A stretch of DNA of 64,000 nt, from the NCBI GenBank assembly GCA_947179485.1, contig OX359250.1, positions 5,229,661-5,293,660 of the forward strand, in the 5' to 3' direction. Shown one piece after another: positions 1 through 13,567 of the stretch. The notes beneath the pieces were generated by a model that saw only the letters and a program-made list of their open reading frames with translations, did not search any database and was not told the DNA's origin. The DNA is from Allacma fusca (Eukaryota > Arthropoda > Collembola > Symphypleona > Sminthuridae). Position 1 is the first letter of the stretch. Each line of letters starts with the position of its first letter. A program made the translations under genes and the position numbers.

Positions 1-297
1 AACGGAGCAGCAAAATGCGATTACTGTAATGTTCCAAGTTCCGATCAGTGGGTACAAGTGTGTTCAAAATAAAATATTGTATCACAATCTTTTTTACGAA
101 ATAAATAATATTAAACTCGTTAATTTACACGGGAATCAAAAAATTAGGGCTATACTCCGATTCATACCCACGGGTCTAACAGAGATGTGTATCCTCTAAG
201 CCCCCTTTGTTATTACCCCAAAGTTTCTTACGATAACGCTCCGGCTTTCTGAGACCATCATTGTCCTCACACTGATGGACACATGTCAAGTGAAAAA

Positions 298-392
298 CCC
301 TTTCCTAGAGTTGAGTACCAGGCCCGGAATTTGTGTAGTCAGACTACCCTCGAATAGAACTCGAGCGCTTAGCCACTCCGCTACAAGGGACC
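298..392 (-). pseudogene. tRNA-like relic or head of a tRNA-derived SINE
   Basis: Read on the minus strand, the segment has an A-box-like stretch (TAGCGGAGTGGCTAAGCGC), then a 5-bp stem CTCGA/TCGAG around a 7-nt loop GTTCTAT in which TCT would be the anticodon with T before and A after it. A GTAGT/ACTAC hairpin follows and resembles a long variable arm. A good B box (GGTTCRANNCC) is missing and the acceptor stem pairs only partly. It therefore looks like a decayed tRNA of the Leu/Ser/long-arm shape or a SINE head rather than a working gene. No A-rich tail or second copy was noticed. Confidence 0.35.
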
Positions 393-800
393 ATAAACGT
401 GGGAAAGGAGTAGAAGCAAACGGTTTCAAAAGGTTTGAATTCTGGTCATCCCAAACAGTGATCGTTACCACGAGCCTTGTCTGCTGCACATACCGGTTTT
501 TCGTCCTAGTTGGGAGTTGTCAGTGCAGCCCAAATGGATTATTGTTTTAAAAAATTTTGCAATATGCGACCCTCCAATTTCAGGATTTAGATATCTATGT
601 GAACGGTATCCCGACATTTTTCTAAAAATCTGTTGGTTATTCTTTTTAGGGATTCAGCTCCAATTTCGGAGTAAAGAAGCCGATCATCTACAAAAGATCA
701 TTGATCATGGCTTCAAGGTCATCCTATTCGTAATGGCTCTATGGGGCCAATGGTTTGGAGCCGTAGCTTCCACCAAGTAAATGAAAAAATTAGCCGATGT

Positions 801-3800
801 AGAATTGTAAACACCACTTATTTTAGGCATACTACTTTTTTTAAATTACCAAACCTTTCCCATTACACATGTCTGCCTTTGACCATATATAGATAGTGCT
901 AAAAAATTGTCATGCCAATGACAACTGGATGAGAGTTATCGTGTCCAGGGATAACCAGACATTCAGGCAGAGCAACTGTCGAAATGGGTCATTTTATTTC
1001 TCTTCGCCCCTGAAATCCCCTCACTTTGCCCCTAAAGTTATGAAAACCAAAAGAACCTCTTCGGGATCCTAAAACTTCCATTCGTCTACTAGTATGTCAC
1101 AGACACAGCACTTTCCTCCATTGAAAAACCATTGTATTTTCGTTTTATTCGCAGACTCAAAAGAAAGGCCCTCCAAGAAGTTTATAGAATTCTCAGACAT
1201 GCACAACCTGAAACATGTTGAAAATTGTGAAAGTAGCAAACGGAAGAACTAATTTAAAAAATTTGCATTTTAGATTCCCCACAATTGGCGAATATTAATA
1301 ATATTTTCCACACGCCACTTGCGTGTATCTACTTGTTTGGGTTTCTCTGCCAATGGTATAAAATGATCCCAGCCATTTAATGGGGTACCATTAGTTCATC
1401 TTCCTACGGTATAATGAGGAATCCATCCCTCGTGCGTGCTTTGACGTTCTGGGTGGGTCTTGTCGTTTGTGCCCCCTGGTTAGCTTTAATTCAACGGGGA
1501 TTTGTTCTCACATCATTTCATGAGACTAGGTCAAAAATCCCGACTGCAGGAGTTTAATTATATGTGAACTCCAGGTTATGAATCGTGCGAAGATATTGTT
1601 TGTTGCTAGGAAACTGTGTCTAAAAATAATAACCTACTTAACCTGGCTCCGTATATTTGGCTACAACGGCCCTAATTTTAAAGTAAGCTCATGAAATGCA
1701 TCGAGAAGAAAAAACCTATTAAATTTGTCAAAATCCTTGTCCTGCTCCTCCCACCTAAGCACATGCTCTCATGTTCTGTAACATGAACCTAGGTCAATAA
1801 ATACTGAATTCTAGAAAATCCAGGACGAAATTTCCTACAACCTGGGGGAGGGGGGATCCAATTGAGGATGAGACATATCCTTTATGTATAATTTGACACC
1901 CCTCCCCCTCTCGTCGCTTGAGGGAGCAAATCAAATGACCCCACCCTCAGAACTGTGAAAAGAGTACTTCCCAAGTACCTATAGTAGGTCATACAGAGTT
2001 CAAGCCATATTTTCTCACTGGTTTTTTCTGGTACAGAGACGCTTACTTTCCACCTGCAGTTGGGATTTGCTTGCAACTCTTGCAAGTCCCTGGGTTGTTA
2101 TATACCTACATACAATCCATATCAGGAACAGCAACTGCAGCTGCACTCCACTGCAATCAGTGAATGCATTAAATGGGCAGAAGAGTTGCAGCAAAATTAC
2201 ACAACATGCAACATTCCTCATCTTGTTTCAAGTCGTAATGGTCGAGCGAGACCAACTTTGGATAAGCCCTGCTATTAAATTAAATGCTCGGTTTAGTAGG
2301 GAAGTAACTATGCTTGTAGTCTAAGGCTGTATATATATATATATATAGGGACTGTATATATAACGTCCGACTGAGTGACTGAGCACCATCCCCTGTATCA
2401 TATGTGCATACTCTTTTGCAATAATCTGTGAACGTGTATTTTACTATCCTTCTCCTCCTCATCCTCATCCTCCTGTAAGTACGTCTCTACTAAGAACATG
2501 CTTATAATCATTATAGCAGCCTCGGCCTATATGCATCACTTCCAGTTGTTCTGCATTACAATGGTATTTAGTTCTGGCTCTTCTTCTTCTTCTTCTTCTT
2601 CATCTCCTTCTTCTTCTTCCCTACACACAAGACCAGTCATAATAAGCCGCATCACTGCACATACATAATCCAAAAAAAAAACGCATAGATATAGAAGCAT
2701 AAGCATACATACCTATCCAACAGCCTCACACATACATCCATTGGGCAAATCCAACCTGAACTAGCTTCACTCATTCACTGTCATGTCATAACCCACCTGA
2801 TACAGGTTCCTCCTGAACCCCACACTTTTTCCCGTATCTATAATAAATTATTATTATTGTACATACTTACATGGAGACACATGAACAGGATACTAACCAA
2901 CTTTTCTCTTTAAACCTACATCCAATAAGAAAATCCTGAAATCATTCCCAAGATTTCAGTAGTACATCTCTCCCCAATGTTTTTAATAGTCTCAATTACT
3001 ACAACAGCCCAATTTTAATAATCAATGATCCGCGGTATGTCCTTAATTTCCCCTTTGAGTGATCACATTTGAATCAATTTTTTTCTTCTTACTTTTGCTT
3101 ACCCACTGTCGTAAATCCCTCTGCAGGGGTGACGGAATTCGGAGCAGGACTAAGAAACGCCTATCCGTATGTATGTAATTATTTATACGTACTAGTCCGC
3201 TAATTGTGAGAGAACGTATGTACATAAATATTGGACACAGAAAATGTTTACGATCCCCTGTACTGACACCGTACTTCATCCCATATGTATATATACACAT
3301 ACCATTATTCCGCCAGGTATTGTTATCATTATTGCACCAGCTCTCTGTATATCCTCGGAAAAAAAATACAGAGGCAAGAGGGAGCCCGTATGAAAGTATG
3401 TATGTACATCCACAGGAGTCAATTGCACTTTCCTAATAACTACAGAGCAAGAAGCAATAATCTACGCAAGAAGAGCAACTTGAAGCATCAAAAACCAACA
3501 GCGAAACCAGATTTAGCGTAGATTTTAATCTTGCTTTTAACCCCAACCGATTTTTTGATTCGGTTCTCCTCATATCTATATATATTTATATATATATATA
3601 TATAGATATATATTTTTTTTTGTATGTGTACGTAACAACTTCTTAATAATCTTCCATCGCATTCCGCTGGGCTGTCCAAAGTAAAATCTTACAATGCTCC
3701 TCTACAGCCTGGCCTCACTGTCAGTCGGAAGGATTCGAATTGAATTTTTTATATGGACTTGGGTACATGCAGGTCTGTACGATTGCGTAATTATTTTCAT

Positions 3801-6800
3801 GTAAGTTATAATTACTATTACTTGGGATATTTTAAGTGCTGTAAGGGGATCCCGGATTTGCCGGTAGTGCATATCCCGACCGAGCATTGAAAAAAATTGG
3901 ATTTGTAGGGAAGAATTTTATTATTTAGAGGATTTGAGTTCTTGTTCTTGCTATTACTAAATACTCCTGCATGACCTTAGATAGAGAGAGTCTGAGTCTG
4001 GAAATGGTTCAATTCGTGGGGTAATTACTCTCAATAGCTTTTGTGACGCTCCGGAGTGAGGAATGTTGTGAGAGACGTCAATTTAATGTGATTTGAATAA
4101 AACAGAGTAAAACTAATGAGGAAAGAATGACTCGAGTTGTAATTTTCAATTGGATTGAATGGAAAAGCGGCATCTTTTACAAATCTTAATTATAATAGGC
4201 GGCTCCTTTTTACTGGATTTCCCAAGCCTTGCATAAATTCAATGCAAAGTAGGGGAGAGTTGGGGCATGGACGTAACATACACGTAATATTGTATCTCCA
4301 TGTCATAAGAGGCCTCTCGTATGTATGTATGTATATAAGGAAATCACACGGAACAATAATTATTATACGGGAGCATATATCTGTAGTGTTGTGTCTCAAA
4401 CTGGAGCTACATAGTTGTTGCAAGTTGTAAACAAACAGATATTGTAGATGCCAGGAGCCGAGCCAATATTTTAATTACTGAAAACCCTCCACCTTACAGG
4501 AACTCCACATTTAATATCCTATACAATTCATATTTCTAAATCTGGACAGATTGTTTTTTGTTTAAATATAAAACTGACGTGTTACGCAATGAAAATGTCT
4601 CACAATGAAAAACTTGACTCTGTATAGTAAGTATATGCTCCGTGGACGATCTTTCTGCAGTGAACTATAAACAGAAACTCATTGACCTTTTATTTCGCCT
4701 CAAGTCAATTGTTTTCTCTCTCTTCCTCACTGTCATGGTTTCAATGGACGTGGTCAAAGAAAATTCCGGAATGGTTATCCTAACCCTTGTACTGTACATG
4801 GGTCTATATCTTTGTATCCTATATCTTTGTAGTGCCTTGTGTCTACTGAAAATTGAAGCCCATAGACATTTGTCTTCCCAGGCCTCTATAAGTCTTATGC
4901 ATGTCAGGCTATATGGTTATGGTTATACAATCTCTGAGTTGCCAAATCAGGGAGGAAAATGTGTGCTCTATTTATTTGCATTGAACAATAAGATGCAGTC
5001 ACTTCAGAGCCCCAGACAAGAACCTCAGTTGAGACATGATATCTACAACTGGGGCTGTGGTTATGGACAAGTCATTTCATGGGGGATTCATACTCCAATC
5101 TGTGACAACGCTATTGATTCAAAGCTGATTCATTGGGTTCCAGGTAGGATTTAATGAGGTTTTGAGCATATGAAAAAATCATCCGTGATTAGCACTCCGT
5201 GCTAATTCACTAAGGGGCGAAGCTCCATAATGGGATGTGACAGCATGGGCTTAGTCTTGTAATTGTAATACCCTGCAGGGGCAATTAGGGAGACTTTGTA
5301 ATATCTCTGCCCACTTTAAAATTTAACGGATTTAAGCAAGACCATAAAATCCTGTGAAAACGTGGATTTTGGGATTTCTATTATGCATTTTTCCAAGTTA
5401 CGTATTGAGATTTCCAAAAAAAAAATGCTCAAATTTATTAAACGGATACAGGCAATGAGAATTTGACAAATTCTCGAAGGTGATATATCGATATCTCAAA
5501 AATCTCAAATTGGCTTTCTCAAAAAGGAGATTAATATAAAATTAAAACAAACATGGAGCTCCCAGGTTCTGTGCATGTGTACATACTTGAGGGGGATTAT
5601 ATATAACCTCAATTAATTTCCTTGAAGAAAGGAATAACCCGAACAAATCCTCCAAACTTTCTACGGACCTAATTGTTTTTACTGTAAACAATATAATCTA
5701 AATTCATTGGTGTCATTATTGGCTTCGCAATTACCCTTTTTTCATAGACCAGGAGCTGACTACCAGCCACTAGGACATCCACAATAGAGACTTCCAGCCT
5801 TCCACTCCGCCCCTAAAAAACGTAACATGGCTACAGTTTAATTCCAAATAATTATCTATGAAAGCCCTCAGTCTCCACAATACGACTAGACATGCGGTGT
5901 GATTAAATTTTATGTACATATTTTGTGATATAATTACATTCTATGGACATGTTTGCTCAGGCAATGTACCGTCACTGACAAAGGTGTTAAAGCCAAATAT
6001 TAAATATTTTGGAAGGTGTACCTCTATACGCCGAGCCAATGACATACATGAGTAACATTTGTTTAGTCGGTGGAATCACGTTTACAACTTGTAAATGGCA
6101 GAGTCAAACCTGTGCCTGCTGTTGTATTCCTAAACATATTATTATTATTATTATTATTATGCGAGGGTTTAAAATGGGAAAAAAATGAGCTCTTTCCATG
6201 GAGAGTGCCATATAGCTCTATATTTGCATGAGCATCCTTTCCACAATAGCTCATCTAGTTCAATAACCCTGACTTGTGCGTGACATCTCAATTCATGTCA
6301 ATTTATGCTAAATTTTCTTCAACATTGTCTCCAAAACGTATTTTTTCCAATGATGCTCAGGGGATACTTACATCAACTGACTCTGATGGAATCAATCATC
6401 TACATATTTTATCCATGGACACTCATTACTATTACTCCTCTCGGGTATGACGTTAGAATATCTTGCATAAAATGTTTTCAAAATATCTCTGGGACTGGCT
6501 CATTCTAGTCGAGAGACCCAGTCCCATAGGAACTCTCCCCAGCCTCCCGTGTTTATAGGGACATCAAATCTTTTGCAAAAATGTAAATAGATACAAATCA
6601 ATGTGAAATATTTCACAGGAGGAAATACCCAGTATGCAAACCATTCTGGGATTATCTACATATTTATTATTTTCTTTTTGCTTTTAGACCCCCGTCTGAT
6701 TTCCAGTAAATTCCTACCTACTATGATAGATATAGTCCCTGATCCTGGGATCTCCTACAGATATTATATCCACTTCTATTGGAGTAGCCATCATTTTGTG

Positions 6801-7707
6801 GGAGAGCTAGCTATATCTAATTATTATGGATATCTGCAGTTGAGAGTTTGTAGAAGCTCATGGGACATTCCACGACTCCAACAATCCCCATTCTATAGTA
6901 ATGCTCTGACCTGGTTCTTCATTGAAAAATGATTCACATGTTAGAATGTGAACTAGAGCGGGACCTGAGAGCTCTAGCCGTTTGCTCACATAAAAGCCGC
7001 TTTACAGGAAGTTAGTCAAAATGACTTCTTATTGTGAGAAAAGTCTGTTTTGATGAGTTTAAACTGAAACACCAGCATTTTGCTGGAAAAAAAAAGTTCG
7101 TTCCTACTTTTTCTCACATCCAACATCCCCATCATTTCCTTTGACATTACCATGAAATGTAATCATATGCTAATGCTCTTACATATGAGATTTAGTCCGG
7201 ATTTTAATTTCTAATGTGACTCTGATTTCTACTCCAACTCTAGTTTGTCTATAAACTACCTCTAATCTGAAGTCATTCCGATTTCAACAGTCCGTAGTAT
7301 CATAATAATAATTGCTATTATTGAAACTTTCTAGCATATCCGTCTAGGATTCGTGTGAAAAATTACTCAAGTGAGCATTAACGGGAGTATATATATTTAA
7401 AATTATGTATGTAGATGGATGGATGGCTAGATATGAGTGTGCATACGGTGGACAGTCGTGTCAATATCTCCCTCATCAAGTGGATTACTCTGAATGGAAT
7501 TATTTTTTTGTGGAATCCCTCCATGTGTATCCTCACTTGAAATTCATTATGATAGCTCGTCCTTTGGCTATATACTCACACTATCGGACATTTAGTTTCT
7601 GATAAGGATCAAGGAGGCAGGGAACAGTAGGAGAATTATGTACATAGGGTCGTATACGATGTGAGTCCTGAGCTAATTGTAAGCCTCACCTGTTTGGAAA
7701 TACTCAG

Positions 7708-7710
<3 letters not shown>
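801..7710. other. Non-coding stretch, no gene supported
   Basis: Only short, unsupported open frames are seen. Contents noted are a (TA)n run near 2331-2347, a CTT-type run near 2579-2620, a TA-rich run near 3575-3612, and a stem of about 11 bp with one bulge at 5185-5210 (TTAGCAC-TCC-GTGCTAA). The longest frame, 4642-5154, starts on GTG, has no recognisable domain and no splice context, and I do not call it. This could be intergenic sequence or a very long intron. Confidence 0.5.
5741..5820. repeat. Dispersed repeat, copy 1 (CATCCACAATAGAGACTTCC type)
   Basis: This segment shares a run of words (GACATCC, CAATAG, ACTTxCAGC, CGCCCC) with 42160-42345 and, more weakly, 42840-43000. The order of words is the same in all three, so this looks like a diverged dispersed repeat. 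Its ends and its class cannot be set from three decayed copies. Confidence 0.4.

Positions 7711-7771
<61 letters not shown>
7711..7771. repeat. (GA)n microsatellite
   Basis: About 60 bp of uninterrupted GA dinucleotides. Open frames across it are trivial products of the repeat. Confidence 0.95.
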
Positions 7772-7774
<3 letters not shown>

Positions 7775-10700
7775 CAAATGCTCTATTAGTAGTCTCATTT
7801 ACGTAAGGACTTACCCACGAAAGTTTTGTACACAGAATGTTTGGTACACATGTACATACATACGTACATGTGTAGATGATTAATTATATCATTGCCGGTG
7901 GGGTATGATATGGTGGTCTGGGAAGGAGATTTTATTTGAGAGTTACAGACTTACCAGTCGGATAATGACACAGGGGTTTTGTTATTACTCCACTTTGCAT
8001 CTGACTTGAAATGGTCCGAGGAAGTCGAACCTTTAACCTTTTAAAACAACCTATCATTGAACTCATACACACATATGAAGCTCCTCCATGAAATCCCTCT
8101 CTACACTCACGGGGATATGTAGAGGAGAGCAACTCTACTATACATTTTTATTGTTGGACTCGCTCTCATTCATGGATTTCCTGTGAATAAATATCATTTG
8201 AATATTTTCCAACCAATAATTTTCTAGTCATACTTAGTTTTGCATTTTCTCTTCATGTCTTCTTCCTCTGCTCCCGTCTCTCATAATCACTTTTAATTAA
8301 GGGATTTCTCCTCATGAGAAACTTGGAATGTTTTTATGGTGGAAGCTGTATGGAAATTTTTTGGAGTATCTACTTCTTTTTATATGTAAATCCACTGATA
8401 ACTGTCCTAAGTGCATTGCTTCCCACAGAAGGCCTTCTCACTGAGAACCACATAGTTATTAGTACTTGTTAACTCCCGGGGTGACTGATTCCTGTAATTT
8501 ATACGGACTCTCAAGAGAGTAGATAGTGTCCATGGGATTAGTATTGTTAGGTGCAGTCAGCGCATTCTTACATATTCATTTAGAATTGAGCAGCTATTGA
8601 TGGATGTACAGGAATAGTTCAAAATTCCAATTTAAGCGGATTTCCAGAATTACTAGATTAATTCTGGACGAGTCCCCCATTTTTCAACGTTATCCATTTC
8701 CACTTGTTGCACTCTTTGGAAGTTTGTTGTTCCTTTTTGGGGGGAGGGGATAAATTCTCAGCATAAACCTACAAATTAGACTCTTGACCTCACTTGTCTC
8801 ACACCCTGCATCGTTGTTAGTTTGATTACAGTAATTAAGTAGTAGGTATCTAATAATTGTCAGTTTATTTTAAATCGAGATTTACTATAAGGGAGGGAGG
8901 AGGTTGGGATTCATTTAGTCTTTTTAAGCGTCATTTTTAGTACACTGCTCCTCGTCCTGATGCCCTTATTTATTGATATGCGTGTCCACGTTTTATTTAC
9001 TATTGATCCTATTTGGTTAGTGATTGCTTGCGACTGATTGGATTGTTTGTATTTTTATTTTGTATGTAGAGTATATAGATACTCCTGACTCTGTTTTTGT
9101 TCAGGTCGCTTTAAAATCCTTCCATTGACTCCTGTTTTTTCATATTTAAATTCTGGTGTGACCCTAGAATCCTCACAAGGGGAAAAAAATAACAAAATCC
9201 ATCTCAAAATTCAGTCCCCAACGGCACAAATCCTGGCCAGAGAAGGGCAAGCAAATTGGGAAATGAATTTCCTCGATATTTGTATGCGTGCTATTAATCA
9301 GGGTTGTTTTGCCTTGCGAGAAAATAGGATATTTTGTGGTGCGACCTCTTTCATATTATCTTGAATTGACACTCATCGGACAAAGTGTATCAATGAATTT
9401 TCCAAGCTCATAAGGCTGTCCAGTTCATAAACTCCATAGAGCATCCCGGTGGGGACACGATGAGAGCAACAAGTGAAATAAATGAATGATTTTGTATGTT
9501 CCTTTTTGAAGTTCAAACCCTGCATATACATATGCCATGGGCATATATCTTTCTGTGAGGTTTGATTTCCGTAGAAGGGTGAATCATATAATTACTGTCA
9601 TCCATCCTACTGACTATGGACTTGGCCTTTGTTTCACAATCCCGGAACATGCTTTCTAGTGTTTACTGTCAACAATGTAATTACACTTAACAGATCAAAA
9701 GCCTCCGAAAAGTACGTATTTGCTCTCCGAAGTGTACTATTGATATATGTAGGGATGGGATGGGGAGAAAAATGATGTACTCAGTGATTCCCCTGTAAAT
9801 GAGGGGATTTAAAACTAATAATGTATTTATGTGAATTGATATGTATGTACGTCCTTGATTACATATGCTGGGATTTCTCTTCTGGAACTAACCAAGAAAT
9901 CGAGCAGTAAACAAATAATGATTTGGCTCCAGCCCATAACTATAGACAGTGGTTATTAGTGTGAGTTTCTCAGAATCCTCGTGCAGGGCACGACACATTC
10001 CACTCATTGTCAGATTGTTATTCCCATGTGCGTCTTAGTATTGGTAAATTAGTAGGAATCCTATTATTAACTTCGAGCTAATTACTTCAAGTCATTTATC
10101 ATCTGTACGGTGGTTAGTAATAAGTAATTACAAGGAGAGCAGTTTCAGGGGAAGGAGAATACAGTTCAGGAAGGGTTCATGTAAAAACCTTCAAACTACC
10201 GTTCGTACTGTACACATGACACCATTCACATCTCAATACAGTAGTAGCAAAGTGCCCCTTGTCTAATATCAAATGATATCTCCACTTATATTCATACATT
10301 TTATTAGTATCTAATCACTTACAATTAGCCTACATCAGCACAAACTCAACTTGTAATGAGAACGGACGAGACTTTCAATATTCCTATTTTGTAACTATAG
10401 AGCAAAAAAAAACATCTTCGCAGATAATTACCATATCATCCGACTAGTCCCAACTTTTTAGCTCCTAAAACTTTTCTCAATTAATTATACCCACTGAATA
10501 TTTGAGATTGTCAAGGGACGGAACTCAAATCTATAGTGTTATAGAATATTTAAGCTCGACGCGCTATGAATGTAAAACCATTTGGCTTTGTTTTTAGGAA
10601 AAACTGGAAAAATTGCTGATTTCTGTCAGAAACAACGAAGGTTGTCGTTATATAGTTTGGGAGCAAAAGGTGGGGAGGTTATCCATTCATTTGAGGTCCA

Positions 10701-13505
10701 GCATTTACTTTTCTTGATTACTCCTCAGGAAATGACGCTGGGATTTTTACTGACAAGCAAACCTTTTATATTTTAAGATTTAATATAGCAATTCATACAA
10801 TTTTTGCTTCTCTACCTTTTGAGATGCTGTCTTCATCGATCATTACACAGCATCCGGTGTAGATATGTACACATGTAATAGTGTTTGAACAGTCCAATAA
10901 CATTACTTTTAAAACAATGAGTAGCGAAATTCTGAGCAATTGGGGTTGACAGCACTCAAAATTTCAATTTGGTCCTTAATGTTCAAATTCCCTCTATACC
11001 TAACGCATAAATCCCCTAGTAATCCTAATCACAGGAGTTCCTAGCAAAAGGTTCCCTTTGTACTAATGTGAATAGCTCCCCCTATCCGAAGCCTAAAAGA
11101 CTCCCCTTTCTCTAACCCAAAAAAGTCCCCCTATCCTTAACCTACAGAATGTCTGTGGAGGATACAGTAAAAGTGGTGTGATGGGCGCATTTTATGGCGA
11201 CATGGTCATGTATGCAATAGTACTGGTTGACTCAAATGATCTGCCGCTTTCCTTTCTAAAAAAAACGCCATGAAGCAATATTCCAATAGCTCTTTTTATA
11301 TGGTAAAGCTTCTAGATTAATTCCAGTGACATAGTAAAATATAGCCAGTCATGTAGTTATAAAAAATAATATCAGGGCAGTAGATAAAAGGATTTTAGAA
11401 ACTACGTATATTTTATGACGTCACCTTTAAATGATCTTCTATTTTGTGCTCAATTTTATATAAAGTTATCCAGGACAAAAAGTAAACAACTTTAAGGTTC
11501 TTGAATTTATCTTACCTAATTATTACTTATTTCAAAACAAATAAAAGTGAAAACGAAAACAACTATTTTTTGAAAATTTTCTACCCCTTCTTAAAATATC
11601 CTTTTACAAGGAGTTCTGCTTTCAGTTTCACTTCCATGTCAACCGAGCCCCGAACAAGTAACTAATCCGTACCTGTAGTAAATGAAATGAAGCTACCAGT
11701 CCAAGTCAAATGTGAATAGATTTGAATATACAAACAGAGAGAGAGAGAGAGTGGTTCATATAATTAGCCTTCTCTGTAACGCCTTGTAAGTAAAACCAGT
11801 CCCATTACATGACTTCCAGAAATGTACACTATCGTCAAGTTATATATATTCTACTGTATTCTTTAAAATTTATTGTAGGGCAGATTTCCCTTGGGCGGAT
11901 GGCTGGACTGCTAGTTTCCTTCCATACATATGTAATTACATATATGAGGAGGAATGATTAAAGCAGGGGCTATTTTAAGTAGGTCCTAGTGTTATTGTCC
12001 TATAGGGACACTGTACGAAAATAGTTAATGCAAAGTACAGGAGCATCCAGTGTAAAGTTGCTTAATACTCATTTAATTATCGTAACTGCTTGTATACCTA
12101 TTGGTGGTTAGTAATTACAATATTCAAGTAATTACATACGACTGTATAATGACATTTTTGAATATTGAACAAAGATATACATACATACGTAGGTATTACA
12201 ATTGGTGTGGTCAACATGTTGCCAACAAGGGCCTCAGATATTTGACATCGTATCTATACACTTCAGTACATCCTCCGTGAAGATAGGCAAAATGCTCTAG
12301 TTGCACTTTCGATTAAAATCGAATCGTCCAAAAGCTTTGCAAATGGTTAGCATATGTGCCTGGATCATTTTGATTTTAATGGGAAATCCATCCTAATTAT
12401 TTTGACTCTCCCCTGACCATATGTGTAAAGGGTGAGGATTATTTTATAAGAGGAAAGCTTCCAAAAAATTGTCATAAGTCAAGTATGGAAATGTGAGGTG
12501 AAAAAATGAGAAAGAGAAAGTAAGCTCTGTCCAGATTGTTGGAGAAGCTTCCTCTGGTTTTTAGCACGAACTTGGAGGGTGAGTTGGAGGCCTGACTCGG
12601 GATAATTAATAGATACTATGTAATGACAGCGGAATTGCTACTAATTCAGCGTAATACTAGAAATGAATAACAAGTTGGGAGAGGCAACGTTCCCAGAAGT
12701 TGTTATTGTGGTTGCAGTTTCGTGGAATTTCTATCAGACTTATTCGTCCACGAGTTTTGTTTTAATCCTCATCAGCACTTAATAGGACTGATAAAGGAGA
12801 CAAACATTACGTATTTCCTGGATACTTGAAAGTATCATTAGAAGAACCCGTTGTGGAAAGCCACATGATTTATGATAAGGCTTCACTGGGCATTGGCTGC
12901 TGCAGTTTCAGTACAACAGGATAGTATAATTATATATACACATGTACACATTTCTATGAAGGCACAGCAGTAGCAGTGTACATATGTACTTCCAATGGTA
13001 CTTCATTCCCTATAAGTACAGTCCCATTTGGAGGTATGTACGAAGTGAATCCCCTCTCGTCCTAATCACCTTCTGTGGTTTTAGCCAAAGAGGAAATAAC
13101 TGATGAAATTGAGCCCCCATGTACTTAAATACACCAAGTGATTCATTTGAATCCCCCCTCAATAATGAATTTAAATCAAGTTACTAAAAAAAATGGACCT
13201 TTCGGCTCAGGTTAAATGTTCCAAATGCTTCCGTCAATCTCATCACAACCATTCATCCATCTCACTGACTGGACGCAAACTATATATACAATGTACATAC
13301 ATGTGTTTGTGACAAAAGATGCATGCTGTGCATGATTCATTTAGATTTTTTACAAATCCATTCTCCTTTCTTTTACATTGACGCCATTCGAAGCCATTTC
13401 CAAGCTTTCAACTTGCTCCGCACTTCTCAAGCATTTTTACTATGAGTCCGTATGCATCTCTGTAGATATGCATTGTTATGTACACTCGGACTTAAAGGGT
13501 TGGAG

Positions 13506-13508
<3 letters not shown>
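7772..13508. other. Non-coding stretch, no gene supported
   Basis: No open frame with family resemblance and no exon chain could be assembled. The sequence is AT-rich and apparently single-copy within the window, with scattered GTACATACAT-like words and a short GA run near 11740. Regulatory content cannot be judged by eye. Confidence 0.5.
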
Positions 13509-13566
<58 letters not shown>

Positions 13567-13567
13567 G
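13509..13567. repeat. (GA)n microsatellite
   Basis: A GA run of about 58 bp with minor interruptions near its 3' end. Frames on both strands across it are repeat artefacts (Arg-Glu or Leu-Ser runs). Confidence 0.95.

Noticed and set aside
4642..5154. 170-codon open frame as a gene
   Set aside because: It starts on GTG, has no domain, no splice context and no neighbouring exons; length alone is not convincing here.
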